NCBI RefSeq assembly: GCF_000378205.1 | Contig: NZ_KB899421.1 | Location: 52,920 to 116,919 of the forward strand | Origin: Sediminispirochaeta bajacaliforniensis DSM 16054 | GTDB taxonomy: Bacteria > Spirochaetota > Spirochaetia > DSM-16054 > Sediminispirochaetaceae | DNA length: 64,000 nt | Direction: 5' to 3' | Shown: positions 8,361 through 17,512 of the stretch, piece after piece | Layout: the number at the start of each line of letters is the position of its first letter | How positions within the stretch are numbered: position 1 is the first letter of the stretch | Translations under genes and position numbers: made by a program | Notes under the pieces: generated by a model | Database searches by the model: none | Told to the model about the DNA's origin: nothing | Seen by the model: the letters and a program-made list of their open reading frames with translations, nothing else

Positions 8361-11045
8361 TTATGGCATTTCCGCAGCTTCTATTTTCAATACAGAATAA
8401 TGATAGACTCTTTCATTGATCTCGAACTCAAGATCCTCACCCTCTTTGTGGTTCCACAGCTTACCTCCGAAGGGACTCAGATAACTGATAATATTCTCGT
8501 TCGGGTTCGATTCCCATGGACCAAAGAAACTGTATGTCTCTTTCTTCTTTGTATCGAGGTTTTCCAAGGTGACTTTTGTGGCAAACGATATCTTAGAAGT
8601 ATCGCGATCGGCCGGATCGAAGATAACGGCACGATCTATCTCATCCTTAAGCTTCTGCATCTGGATATTCAGCAGTTCCTGCTTCTCTTTTCCAGCCTTG
8701 TATTCGGCATTTTCCTTTAGGTCTCCAAGCTCGATGGCCGCCCCAATCTCTTTTGAGGTTTCTTTCATCTCGACATCATTGATGTGCTGTAATTGCTGTT
8801 TCTTCGCCTCAAAGGTCTTCCGGGTGACAATAAGACCCCTGGAAACGACTTCCGTTACCTTTTCTCCGTAAAACTTGAAGGAGGGGAAGCGTTCGAGAAT
8901 CGTATGCTTCAGTTCAATCTTCACCGAGGGATCAAGCTCTTTCACATCATTGATAAGGGTGAAAAGGCGATTAATGGAATCTTCGTCTGACTTTGCAATA
9001 TATTCTTCAAGCTTTTTCTCTTTCAAGAGAAAGGTTTGAATTTGGCGGTTCAGTTTTCTGTTTTCCGCCACTTCCCGCTTATTGGATATTTCCCGAAAGG
9101 TGATGTCCAAGAGGTGGACCATGCCGATCAATACCTTTTCGTATGAAATATCGTAATCCTCATTCCAGCTTTTCTCGTCGATATTGCGGGCGACCCAAAT
9201 AAAGGCTTCCCGTTTGTCGCGGTATTGATCAACCAGATTGGAGAAAAGTTCTTTCAGCTTTTCATCGTGACCCCTGCTTTCAAGTTCGTCGGGAATATAG
9301 CGCGTAAGATAATGAGGGAAAAGACGCACAAAATAGTCGGGCCAGTTCGAAACGCTCTTTTTCAGACGATCAAGGAAGTCCTTTTTGAGATCGGAGTCGT
9401 CGATGGCCTGAAACATTCCTTCGATATCGCCGATTTCCTGAATCAGCTCCTTGAACTTTATGGAGAACCCGGGGTTGAGAAAAGGGTATTCCCGAATCAA
9501 ACGGCTGATGATCAGATAACTTGCAACGACCTGTTCATTGACCTGATTGTACGCCTTGAGGAAACCTGCGAAATAGCCGAACATCTCTCCGAAATAATCC
9601 GATTCGGGATCGGAGTCTTTCAGGAATTCACGCATGATTTTAAGACGGCCAAAAAAGTGCTTTTCAGCTCGAAATCGGTTGAAGGTTTTCTCTTCGAAAC
9701 TGATGGGCGTATCCCGCACCACAAAATAATCGACCTTATCGGGAAGATTTCCAAAGGAGGGATCGGTTTTCAAGACCTGTCGTGCCTGGGTGGACCAGGT
9801 CGACCATTCGCCCTGACTCAGAACACTGTCGACCAGTTCCGCTTTTATCTGTTTCATATTGGCGGCATTATCAAAGCTTTTGATAACCGTCTTCAGGGCC
9901 CATGGGATATCCTTCTTGATCTTGTCGTGCAATTTATCCTTGGGCCAGACAACCTTAAGCACCCAGATGTGGTCCTTAGAAAGGCTGCCCAGGGCACTAA
10001 CCGCCATTTTCAGGCTCATCTCGTGCCCGCGCTTTCGAGCGAAGTCGATCATGACCGAATCGCCCTTGATCTCCCGAATACGTCCGACCCCCCAGGTCCG
10101 GTGACAAACGAAATTACCAGCATCAAAGGAGATATGCTTCTCAAAATCGTTGATGGCGTCATGGACGTTTCTCCAATTTTGGTTAAGATTGGAGAGACGA
10201 ATATACTCATCAAGATGACTATGATCTTTATACTGCTGTTTAAAACACTCGACGATCTCTTTTCTGGCCCAGAGATTCTTGGAATCGTAACCGAGGATTC
10301 TCTTTAGAATCGTTATGGACTTATCCCAATCCTCGGCCGCACGGTATTCGGCGTAGAGAGCCTCCAGCAACTGGCCGGCACGCTCCTCGCTAATGGTCTT
10401 TGCAACTTTCCGTTCGATATGGAAAAAGAAATCCCCTTCCTGGGGGATATATTCGATCAACTTTTGCCAAATATCCTTAACTTGAGTAAAAAGACGCTTG
10501 TTGATGTAACGATGAATTGCCTTTTTATAGAAGTCGACGGCAGCATCAATTTCGCCTTCCTCTTCCTTTTTCTCTGCGAGATGGCGGACGATATCTGCTT
10601 CTTCGTAGTCAACCTTTATCAGACGTTCCCAAACGGCATACTTTTTTTCCGTTTCATTTTCATGGTCGTAACATTCCGACAATGTGCGAAGAGCAAATTT
10701 GTTTTCACCGAAATCAAGGATACGGTTACACAGATATTCGACAACCGTCCATTTATGGTTGTCCGAGAAGATGCTAATCAACTTAACAAGGTTGGAATCA
10801 TCAATCTGCTGCCTACTCAGTGCAACAATACCGGCAATATAAAGTGCAATGATACTATTTTTTGTATGGGTCAGATGCTCATCACAAAGCTCTTTTGCCT
10901 CATCCTGGGCATCCTCATCTTCAAGAGCATCGATAAGGGCATCAAGCTCCTCAAAATTTCCAATAGAATAATTATTCAGGGTGGCCCTGGTCCATTTTTC
11001 CTCATTCAGAAGTTCGCCAATTTTCTGCATCTGCAATTCAGACAT
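8361..11045 (-). CDS. greA: Large GreA-domain transcription elongation factor fusion
   Basis: 894 residues, against about 158 for ordinary GreA. The last 160 residues are GreA: an antiparallel coiled-coil hairpin with the tip motif GDLKENAEY at 774-782, carrying the acidic residues that support RNA cleavage in backtracked RNA polymerase, then the FKBP-like C-terminal domain. The preceding 730 residues are helical and TPR-like (paired helices with YDHENE and YKKAIHRYINKR-type segments) plus a middle part around FDAGNFVCHRTWGVGRI that resembles a small beta barrel. Spirochaetes such as Borrelia carry GreA as a protein of this size. The start is an ATG at 11045, just downstream of a related TPR gene. 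No separate short greA is in the window. Confidence 0.88.
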   Translation of the reverse strand: MSELQMQKIGELLNEEKWTRATLNNYSIGNFEELDALIDALEDEDAQDEAKELCDEHLTHTKNSIIALYIAGIVALSRQQIDDSNLVKLISIFSDNHKWTVVEYLCNRILDFGENKFALRTLSECYDHENETEKKYAVWERLIKVDYEEADIVRHLAEKKEEEGEIDAAVDFYKKAIHRYINKRLFTQVKDIWQKLIEYIPQEGDFFFHIERKVAKTISEERAGQLLEALYAEYRAAEDWDKSITILKRILGYDSKNLWARKEIVECFKQQYKDHSHLDEYIRLSNLNQNWRNVHDAINDFEKHISFDAGNFVCHRTWGVGRIREIKGDSVMIDFARKRGHEMSLKMAVSALGSLSKDHIWVLKVVWPKDKLHDKIKKDIPWALKTVIKSFDNAANMKQIKAELVDSVLSQGEWSTWSTQARQVLKTDPSFGNLPDKVDYFVVRDTPISFEEKTFNRFRAEKHFFGRLKIMREFLKDSDPESDYFGEMFGYFAGFLKAYNQVNEQVVASYLIISRLIREYPFLNPGFSIKFKELIQEIGDIEGMFQAIDDSDLKKDFLDRLKKSVSNWPDYFVRLFPHYLTRYIPDELESRGHDEKLKELFSNLVDQYRDKREAFIWVARNIDEKSWNEDYDISYEKVLIGMVHLLDITFREISNKREVAENRKLNRQIQTFLLKEKKLEEYIAKSDEDSINRLFTLINDVKELDPSVKIELKHTILERFPSFKFYGEKVTEVVSRGLIVTRKTFEAKKQQLQHINDVEMKETSKEIGAAIELGDLKENAEYKAGKEKQELLNIQMQKLKDEIDRAVIFDPADRDTSKISFATKVTLENLDTKKKETYSFFGPWESNPNENIISYLSPFGGKLWNHKEGEDLEFEINERVYHYSVLKIEAAEMP

Positions 11046-11063
11046 AATCTGTTCTTCTCCGAT

Positions 11064-12026
11064 TTATGTGGTAAACTGTTCATACACGGATTCATCAAGA
11101 AGCTTGATCTTCCGCAACACTTCCTCGACATTCTCACGGGAATCTTTCGATCCGATATAATGATCGATAAGCCAGAAGTACCGATTCAGCAGTTCCGGTA
11201 CAAGCAACGCCCTTCGTTGTTCGTCACGCTGCTCCCGAAGTTCTGTCTCGAGGGAATAGATTGCCTGTTTCAGGCGACCATATTCAAGGGGGCGCAACTC
11301 CCGCTTTATGTTAAACACCCCATAAAGGACAGCATATACGGGCAGCCACACCTTTAACTCATTACCAGAATAGCCTAGAATGCGGATTCTTTCAATAAGC
11401 CGGACGATTAACTCTGATTCGATAAAATTGATGTCCACATCAAGCGGATTTATGAAAAAAGCCTCACGAAAGAAGGCCTTTGCCGCTTTCGTCTCATTCA
11501 AGAAAGCATAGCAATCGGCAAGTTCGGCAATGATTTCGGCATCCTCTCTTCGGCTTTGGCGGGCACTTTCGAGGAATTCCGCAGCCCGCTCATAATCTCC
11601 GGTTGACTTTAGGCAGCGTCCCATGCGAAACAGTACATCGGGATCGGGAACAGCCGAATTTCGTAAGGCCTTCTGGTAAGATGCAAGAGCGGAGGAAAAA
11701 AGCCAGAGCCGGCAGGCATAAGTTCCTCCTTCAAAACGATAGTCACAGCTTCGAAGATAATTCAGAAAGTTCACCCATTCACGAAACAGATATTCCCCCC
11801 GTTCCATGACATCGGTAATTGTTTCAAGGCGTGCGGCTCGGGGACCCCAAAATTTTACATATTTCAATGCAGAGATTACATCGGCGTGCTCGAAATCGAT
11901 CTCAAGGCAGGCTTCAAGCTGTTGCTCGGCTTCCTCAAAACGGCCGCTTTTCATCTGTTCGAGTATTTCCGTCATTCGTCGTCCAAGAATTTCCTGTTGT
12001 TGCTGTTTCGTGGAAAGGCTCCCCAT
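11064..12026 (-). CDS. TPR protein upstream of the GreA fusion
   Basis: 320 residues, no signal sequence, so cytoplasmic. An N-terminal Gln-rich helix (STKQQQQEILGRRM) is followed by TPR-type helical pairs, clearest around residues 115-185 (ALASYQKALRNSAVPDPDVL, DYERAAEFLESARQSRRED, ETKAAKAFFREAFFINP). No enzymatic motif is seen. It is the first gene after a strong promoter and lies 18 bases upstream of the GreA-domain gene, whose N-terminal half is also repeat-rich. A shared role with RNA polymerase is possible but unproven. The start at 12026 is the first ATG after the predicted transcription start. Confidence 0.75.
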   Translation of the reverse strand: MGSLSTKQQQQEILGRRMTEILEQMKSGRFEEAEQQLEACLEIDFEHADVISALKYVKFWGPRAARLETITDVMERGEYLFREWVNFLNYLRSCDYRFEGGTYACRLWLFSSALASYQKALRNSAVPDPDVLFRMGRCLKSTGDYERAAEFLESARQSRREDAEIIAELADCYAFLNETKAAKAFFREAFFINPLDVDINFIESELIVRLIERIRILGYSGNELKVWLPVYAVLYGVFNIKRELRPLEYGRLKQAIYSLETELREQRDEQRRALLVPELLNRYFWLIDHYIGSKDSRENVEEVLRKIKLLDESVYEQFTT

Positions 12027-12047
12027 AACCGGTCCGTATATCCGTTT

Positions 12048-12075
12048 ATTATAACACGATCAAGGGTTTAGTCAA
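12048..12075 (-). promoter_or_regulatory. Near-consensus sigma-70 promoter for the TPR/greA/VWA operon
   Basis: On the minus strand, a -35 TTGACT (12070-12075) and a perfect -10 TATAAT (12048-12053) are separated by 16 bases. They lie 21 bases ahead of the ATG at 12026, so the leader would be short. Confidence 0.75.
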
Positions 12076-12110
12076 TGAAGTGGAACCATGAAACAGGATG
12101 TTGCATTTTG

Positions 12111-12139
12111 TTGCGGTATGCCTTTCCCCATGGTACAAT
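12111..12139 (+). promoter_or_regulatory. Sigma-70 promoter for the molybdenum hydroxylase operon
   Basis: TTGCGG (12111-12116), a 17-base spacer, then TACAAT (12134-12139). A strong AGAGGAGGAAAGG ribosome-binding site follows before the ATG at 12180. It is divergent from the minus-strand promoter, with the -35 boxes about 35 bases apart. Confidence 0.6.
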
Positions 12140-12179
12140 AATGAAAATGATACAAAAATATTAAAGAGGAGGAAAGGCT

Positions 12180-12971
12180 ATGGAGGTGTCTTCATATGTG
12201 CGACCTCGGTCCCTTGATGAAGCCTATACGCTTCTTACCCAAAAAAATGCTTTTGTCATAGGCGGAGGCGCATGGTCCAGGATGAGTTTACGACGCGTTG
12301 AAACAGCCATCGATCTCTCGTTACTTAACCTCAGGTTTATTAAAGAAACGGATACGTATATCGAGATCGGCGCAATGACAACGGCACGGGAACTTGAGAC
12401 ATCATCAGAACTGGAAAAGACCTTCGGTTCTCTTTTTAAGGATACGGTCGCCCACATTGTCGGTGTGCAGATGCGGAATATCGTCACGATCGGGGGGACC
12501 GTAGCCGGTAAATATGGGTTTTCCGATCTGAATACCACCCTCCTGGCCTTGAACGCACGTATCCTTCCCTACAACGGGGAGGCTGTCGACTTTGAACAGT
12601 TCCTCCTCGAACCACATAAAGAAGCGTTTTTGATTGAGAAGATAGTGATCGACACAGTCGACACAAAAGGCGCATTTCAGTCGATACGCAACACGCAGGG
12701 GGATTTTTCCATTCTGAATGTTGCGGCTGCCAAGGCGGGAGGAAGCTGGCGTATTGCTGTCGGGGCCAGGCCAGGAGCAGCCAGACTTGCAAAAAATGGG
12801 GCAAAGCTGCTTGAAAACCGCGATAAGATAAGCCTGGAGCTGGCGGAAGAGGCCGCCCGGAAAGCGGCACTGGAACTTAGCTTCGGAAAGGATCTTCGGG
12901 CAGATGCTGCGTACCGACAAAGCGTCTGCCTCCCCCTTGTCAGGCGCGCCGTTATGGAGGTTGCCAAATGA
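12180..12971 (+). CDS. Molybdenum hydroxylase FAD-binding subunit (XdhB/CoxM type)
   Basis: 263 residues. This is the medium subunit of a xanthine dehydrogenase-family enzyme, passing electrons from the 2Fe-2S subunit to NAD or another acceptor through FAD. It shows the PCMH-type FAD domain: the early segment AFVIGGGAWS for the first FAD loop and QMRNIVTIGGTVAG for the second, both typical, then the CO-dehydrogenase flavoprotein C-terminal domain around residues 165-263. The ATG at 12180 follows a very strong Shine-Dalgarno. Its stop overlaps the next start (ATGA). The substrate cannot be read from this subunit. Confidence 0.88.
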   Translation: MEVSSYVRPRSLDEAYTLLTQKNAFVIGGGAWSRMSLRRVETAIDLSLLNLRFIKETDTYIEIGAMTTARELETSSELEKTFGSLFKDTVAHIVGVQMRNIVTIGGTVAGKYGFSDLNTTLLALNARILPYNGEAVDFEQFLLEPHKEAFLIEKIVIDTVDTKGAFQSIRNTQGDFSILNVAAAKAGGSWRIAVGARPGAARLAKNGAKLLENRDKISLELAEEAARKAALELSFGKDLRADAAYRQSVCLPLVRRAVMEVAK

Positions 12972-13423
12972 CCATCACCCTAACTGTAAACGGACAGGAA
13001 AAGGTCCACATGATCACCCCGGGCGCCATGCTCGTCGATGTACTTCGCTCCGCAGGGTACACCGAAGTCAAAAAGGGCTGTGATACCGGAAGCTGCGGCG
13101 TATGTACCGTCCTCCTCGATGGTCTGCCCATCCTTTCATGCTCCTATTTGGCAGCAAAGGCCGATGGCCACGAGATTACCACCATTCGTGGTTTGGAAAA
13201 AGAAGCCGCAGAGTTTTCTGAATTTCTGGTCGGCGAAGGAGCCGATCAGTGTGGCTTTTGCTCACCGGGGCTTGCACTTACGGTCATGGCCATGAAAAAG
13301 GAACTAAAAGCCCCCAGTGATGAAGAGATCAAACACTACCTGGCCGGTAACCTCTGCAGGTGCAGCGGTTACGAAGGTCAGCTGCGCGCTATCAAAAAAT
13401 ATCTGGAGGCCTGCCGTGGATAA
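12968..13423 (+). CDS. Molybdenum hydroxylase 2Fe-2S subunit (XdhC/CoxS type)
   Basis: 151 residues, the small electron-transfer subunit. The N-terminal plant-ferredoxin cluster uses CDTGSCGVC plus a later Cys (residues about 37-60). The C-terminal helical cluster uses CGFCSPG and CRCSGYEG (about 98-140). All eight ligands are present. It is translationally coupled on both sides: ATGA with the FAD subunit, and an 8-base overlap with the GTG start of the large subunit. Confidence 0.93.
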   Translation: MTITLTVNGQEKVHMITPGAMLVDVLRSAGYTEVKKGCDTGSCGVCTVLLDGLPILSCSYLAAKADGHEITTIRGLEKEAAEFSEFLVGEGADQCGFCSPGLALTVMAMKKELKAPSDEEIKHYLAGNLCRCSGYEGQLRAIKKYLEACRG

Positions 13424-15749
13424 GCACTTCAATGAAGTTGGAAAAGCACGCCCCAAAATAGACGGAAAGGGCTTGGTCACAGGGCGTCCCGCCTATACCG
13501 ACGACTTGGCATGCGGGGATGCCTTGGTGGTAAAGATTATCCGCAGTCCCCATGCCCATGCGCGTATTGTCTCGGTGGATATGAGTGATGCTCAAAAGGT
13601 TTCAGGATTTGTTTTGGCGCTGAGCTCTAAGGATGTCAAACGCATTCCGTTTACCCGTGCCGGCCAGGGCCATCCCGAGCCGAGTCCCCATGACAAATTT
13701 ATTTTGGATGAATATGTCCGTTATGTGGGGGATGAAGTGGCAATAGTCGCGGCAATCGACGAAGAGAGTGCTGCCGAAGCCGCACGCTTGGTAAAGGTCG
13801 AATATGAGGTCCTCGATGCAGTTCTGGATTTTGAAGAAGCAATGGATAATCCTACCGTCATTCATCCCGAACCGGAGATCCACGACATGTTTCCCATAGG
13901 CTTCGAACCAAAACGCAATATTGCCGCCGCCTATGCAATGGAGATTGGTGATGTGGAGAAGGTGCTCGAAGCAAGCGAGGTACGTATAAAGGCTTCCTAC
14001 CATACTCAGGCCCAGGCCCATGTGGCCCTTGAACCCCATACTGCATACACATACCTCGACCTCCACGGAAGGCTGAATGTGATCACATCCACACAGAACC
14101 CCTTTCATACGCGACGACTTTTGGGCCAAGCCCTGGATATGCCTCTGCGTAATATCCGTATCCAAAAGCCGCGGATAGGTGGGGGCTTTGGTGCAAAGCA
14201 ACACCTGCATGTCGAACCCTATGCCGCTTTGGTGACCCTTAAAACGGGAAAACCGGCAAAGGTGGTGCTAAGCCGCAAAGAGGTGTTTGAGGCCACCTTT
14301 TCCCGCCATCAGATGCGAATAGATGTAGGCATAGGTGCTACTCGAGATGGGCATATAAGGGCCATCGACATGCATGTTCTTTCCAACACCGGGGCCTACG
14401 GCGAACACGCACTGACCGTTTTCATGGTCGGAGGGTCCAAAACACTTCCGCTTTATAATAAGGTTGAGGCTGTACGTTTCGGTGGACAGATCGTCTATAC
14501 CAACAAGGTTCCGGCAGGGGCCTATCGTGGATACGGAGCCATTCAAGGCAACTTTGCCCTGGAATCTGCCATCGATGAACTGGCTGCAAAGCTTGGTATG
14601 GACCCCGTCGAGCTGCGAAAAAAGAATATGATCGCCGAAGGTCAAACCAGTGAGGTTTTCAAGATCATGGGCGAAGGCGGTGAAGGGGTTGAGATGATCG
14701 TCGAAAGCTGCAAGCTTGATTACTGCGTCAAGCGAGGCTGTCGGCTTATCGACTGGCTTCCTTCACGACTTGCCTACGAGGTGGCTCCGGGTAGGATACG
14801 GGCAAAGGGAATGGCTATCGCCATGCAGGGATCCGGTATTCCTCTGATCGATATGGGTTCCGCCAATCTCGAACTCCAGGACGATGGTTTTTTCAAGCTG
14901 CACATGGGGGCCACCGATCTGGGGACCGGCAGTGATACGATTTTAGCCCAGATTGCCGCCGAAGAGCTTGGAGTGGACAGTGACGATATCATCGTCTACG
15001 CATCAGACACCGATCATACTCCTTATGATGTTGGCGCCTATGCATCGAGTACCACCTATGTTTCCGGCAATGCGGTTATCAGGGCTGCACAAAACATGAA
15101 AAAAGAGCTGTGCGCAGCTGCGGCGGCGAAATTTTCCGTAGATACCGACCAGGTGGAATTCGACGGAAAGGAGCTGAGAACAAAAGACGGCTCCAGGACA
15201 ATCACGCTCAAAGAGCTCAGCTTCGATGTACTGTATCATGATGGGCTCAACATGAAGACCATAAACGCCTCAGGTTCCTTTTCAGGAGAAAAATCCCCGC
15301 CCCCTTATATGGCGGGCTTTGTTGAGGTGGAGATCGATGTGGAAACCGGGAAGGTTGATGTTCTGGATTACGTTGCCGTGGTTGACTGTGGTACACCCAT
15401 CAACCCGCAGTTGGCCAGAATTCAGGTTGAAGGGGGGCTCTTGCAGGGAATCGGCATGGCTCTATACGAAGATGTCCAGTACACAGAGAATGGGCATCTG
15501 CGTACCAATAACCTGATGCACTACAAAATCCCTTCCCGGGAAGATGTGAAGAAGCTGACCGTCGAGTTTGCCGAAAGTTACGAACCCAGCGGCCCCTTCG
15601 GCGCAAAATCGGTGGGGGAGATTGGAATCGACACCCCGCTTGCCGCAATAGCCAATGCCATTTATAACGCAACAGGTGCGAGAATTCGGGAACTTCCCCT
15701 TACTCCGCCTAAGGTTCTTGCTGCAATCAGGGAAGCTGCACAAAGCTGA
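13416..15749 (+). CDS. Molybdenum hydroxylase molybdopterin-binding subunit
   Basis: 777 residues from the GTG at 13416, preceded by CTGGAGG at 13403-13409. The open frame runs back to 13317, but that part overlaps the 2Fe-2S gene in another frame. This is the catalytic subunit of the xanthine/aldehyde oxidase family. It shows an a/b hammerhead domain (about 15-125), then cofactor loops GGGFGAKQ and GAYRGYGAIQ, the segment YDVGAYASSTTYVSGNA, and the C-terminal GAKSVGEIGID containing the catalytic base Glu. Because the key residues are intact, I expect an active hydroxylase. Purine versus aldehyde or N-heterocycle specificity cannot be decided here. No Mo-cofactor sulfurase-type chaperone gene lies nearby. 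Confidence 0.9.
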   Translation: MDKHFNEVGKARPKIDGKGLVTGRPAYTDDLACGDALVVKIIRSPHAHARIVSVDMSDAQKVSGFVLALSSKDVKRIPFTRAGQGHPEPSPHDKFILDEYVRYVGDEVAIVAAIDEESAAEAARLVKVEYEVLDAVLDFEEAMDNPTVIHPEPEIHDMFPIGFEPKRNIAAAYAMEIGDVEKVLEASEVRIKASYHTQAQAHVALEPHTAYTYLDLHGRLNVITSTQNPFHTRRLLGQALDMPLRNIRIQKPRIGGGFGAKQHLHVEPYAALVTLKTGKPAKVVLSRKEVFEATFSRHQMRIDVGIGATRDGHIRAIDMHVLSNTGAYGEHALTVFMVGGSKTLPLYNKVEAVRFGGQIVYTNKVPAGAYRGYGAIQGNFALESAIDELAAKLGMDPVELRKKNMIAEGQTSEVFKIMGEGGEGVEMIVESCKLDYCVKRGCRLIDWLPSRLAYEVAPGRIRAKGMAIAMQGSGIPLIDMGSANLELQDDGFFKLHMGATDLGTGSDTILAQIAAEELGVDSDDIIVYASDTDHTPYDVGAYASSTTYVSGNAVIRAAQNMKKELCAAAAAKFSVDTDQVEFDGKELRTKDGSRTITLKELSFDVLYHDGLNMKTINASGSFSGEKSPPPYMAGFVEVEIDVETGKVDVLDYVAVVDCGTPINPQLARIQVEGGLLQGIGMALYEDVQYTENGHLRTNNLMHYKIPSREDVKKLTVEFAESYEPSGPFGAKSVGEIGIDTPLAAIANAIYNATGARIRELPLTPPKVLAAIREAAQS

Positions 15750-15785
15750 ACATCTGTCCAAAGGAAGTAATAAACCCTCTCTTTT

Positions 15786-15826
15786 CTGCCTGTTCTCCCT
15801 TCCGGGGAACGGGCAGATTGCCTTTT
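15786..15826 (+). terminator. Hairpin after the hydroxylase operon
   Basis: A 10-bp stem (CTGCCTGTTC / GAACGGGCAG, one G-U pair; arms 15786-15795 and 15807-15816) with an 11-base loop is followed by a short, interrupted T-rich run to 15826. It is a plausible but weak intrinsic terminator. Confidence 0.5.
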
Positions 15827-15846
15827 GAGATCGAATCTGGTAAAAC
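15818..15846 (+). promoter_or_regulatory. Candidate promoter for rpe
   Basis: TTGCCT (15818-15823), a 17-base spacer and TAAAAC (15841-15846) lie immediately after the hairpin. Transcription would begin at about 15853, at or next to the rpe ATG. Confidence 0.4.
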
Positions 15847-15853
15847 CTAGGGT

Positions 15854-16516
15854 ATGAACAATCAACCTTTAGTCGCACCATCGGTCCTTTCCGCCGATTT
15901 CGGCGATATTTCAGCTGCCATCGACCGAATTGAGGTATCACAGGCCGATATGGTCCATCTCGATGTGATGGACGGACACTTTGTCCCCAATATTACCTTT
16001 GGCCCTAAAATGGTGGCCGATATACGCAAAAGGACGAAACTGCCATTGGATGTTCACCTCATGATCGATAATCCCGAATCCCACGTCGATGCCTTTATCG
16101 ACGCAGGGGCGGACTATATCACCTTTCACCTTGAAGCCGTTACCCATGCACATCGCCTTATCCAAAGGATCAGGGATGCAAAGGTGAAAGCCGGCATATC
16201 CCTTGTCCCTTCCACTCCGGCCTCTGCCATGAGCGAGCTGGTTGAAGATCTTGATCTGGTTCTGGTCATGACCGTAAACCCGGGCTTTGGAGGGCAGAAG
16301 CTCATTCCCGGTTGCCTCAGGAAGGTCACACAGATAAAAACCATGTTCGAGGGGGCCTCGCCGATTCTTCTTTCCGTGGACGGAGGCATCAACCGGGATA
16401 CGGTGAGGGCCGCAGTATCGGCCGGAGCCAATCTCCTGGTAAGCGGAAGTGCCTTTTTTACAGCTAAAGATCCTGCAGAAGAGGTTCGATTTCTCAAAGC
16501 CGCTCTTTCTTCGTAA
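15854..16516 (+). CDS. rpe: Ribulose-phosphate 3-epimerase
   Basis: Interconverts ribulose-5-phosphate and xylulose-5-phosphate in the pentose phosphate pathway; cytoplasmic. The 220-residue TIM barrel is full length. Signature blocks: PSVLSADFGDI (start of strand 1), HLDVMDGHFVPNITFGP (metal-binding His and catalytic Asp), DVHLMIDNPE, MTVNPGFGGQ (phosphate loop and flexible lid), VDGGI with the second catalytic Asp, and VSGSAFF. No convincing Shine-Dalgarno precedes the ATG at 15854, and the best -10 box lies 7 bases upstream, so the message may be leaderless. The next gene is an unrelated exported TPR protein. Confidence 0.96.
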   Translation: MNNQPLVAPSVLSADFGDISAAIDRIEVSQADMVHLDVMDGHFVPNITFGPKMVADIRKRTKLPLDVHLMIDNPESHVDAFIDAGADYITFHLEAVTHAHRLIQRIRDAKVKAGISLVPSTPASAMSELVEDLDLVLVMTVNPGFGGQKLIPGCLRKVTQIKTMFEGASPILLSVDGGINRDTVRAAVSAGANLLVSGSAFFTAKDPAEEVRFLKAALSS

Positions 16517-16558
16517 AGAAGCGGCCGTACAGGCCGATATATAGGAACGGGAGAGTAG

Positions 16559-17512
16559 ATGATGTCAGAAAGCAAACGAATAGTGCCGTTCCTGCTCCTG
16601 TTGTTTATCGCCGGTTCGCTTCCTCTTTTTGCACAGGAAGCTGGAGCAGGACGCATGAAAAGTGCCCTGGAGGCCTTCGGTTCGGGAGCCTATCAGGATG
16701 CGCTTCTTGGTTTCCGCGAAGTTATTCTCGACAATGATGCGCAAAAGCTTCATGGGGCTGCCTATTATTGGTTGGCCCGTTCCGAAATGGCTCTGAAGAA
16801 TTACGATGATGCGGCCCGGGATCTTGAGTATTTTCTCGAGAATTTCCCAAAAAGTAGTTTTTACCGGGAGGGTAGCTACTGGAAGGGCAGACTTCTGTTT
16901 CTGCAAAATGATTTCGATAATGCAATACGTGCCCTTTACGATTTTATCGAAGCCTACCCGGACCATGAATTTGTTGCAAACGCCTACTACTGGATCGGCG
17001 AATCGCTTTTTGCCCTCGGTCATTTGGAAAAGGCCCAGCGAATTTTCAATCTGATCATCACCGATTACCCCGCCAGCTTCAAGGTCGAAGCATCGAGATA
17101 CCGGCTTTCGCTGATAGAGATGAAAGAGCGGGAAGAAGAGCTGATGCGGCTTTTGAAGATGAGTCATGAAGAGTATCTTTCAGCCCTTGAGGAGTTTCAG
17201 CGGCGGGAGAAGATGTACGACCAGGCCATTTCCGGATACCAACGAAAGCTCACGGCCCTTACTGCCAACGACAAAGAGGCTCTGGTGCAGGAGCTTTCTT
17301 CCGATCTCGATGCAAAAGAGCAGGAAATTGCCGATCTTAAACGCCAAATTAGCCAGCTTAGTCAAAGGATCAATGAAGGAGTCGGATCTATGTCATCTCC
17401 TGTCCCTGAAACGGCCGATTCGAGGGAAGAGCTCCTATCATTAAAAATGAAGGCATTGACCCTGAAAGAGCTCTATATTGAGTGGCTCCTCGACCAGGAG
17501 GAGGGAAAATGA
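16559..17512 (+). CDS. Exported TPR and coiled-coil protein (CpoB/YbgF-like)
   Basis: 317 residues with a signal sequence (residues 8-24, LLLLFIAGSLPLFAQE). TPR repeats follow at about 35-180 (AYYWLARSEMALKNYDDAARD, AYYWIGESLFALGHLEKAQRIF), with the outer-membrane-lipoprotein (YfiO/YbgF) spacing and the phrase DYPASFKVEASRYRL. The C-terminus is a coiled coil (about 200-270) ending in a short helical tail. It is probably a periplasmic scaffold for envelope or division proteins. GGGAG precedes the first of two adjacent ATGs (16559, 16562). It overlaps the next gene by 4 bases, suggesting paired function. Confidence 0.75.
   Translation: MMSESKRIVPFLLLLFIAGSLPLFAQEAGAGRMKSALEAFGSGAYQDALLGFREVILDNDAQKLHGAAYYWLARSEMALKNYDDAARDLEYFLENFPKSSFYREGSYWKGRLLFLQNDFDNAIRALYDFIEAYPDHEFVANAYYWIGESLFALGHLEKAQRIFNLIITDYPASFKVEASRYRLSLIEMKEREEELMRLLKMSHEEYLSALEEFQRREKMYDQAISGYQRKLTALTANDKEALVQELSSDLDAKEQEIADLKRQISQLSQRINEGVGSMSSPVPETADSREELLSLKMKALTLKELYIEWLLDQEEGK

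Noticed and set aside
9225..11357. Two plus-strand open frames of 360 and 312 codons
   Set aside because: They are antisense to the GreA-domain gene and the TPR gene, which have clear motifs, starts and a promoter on the minus strand.
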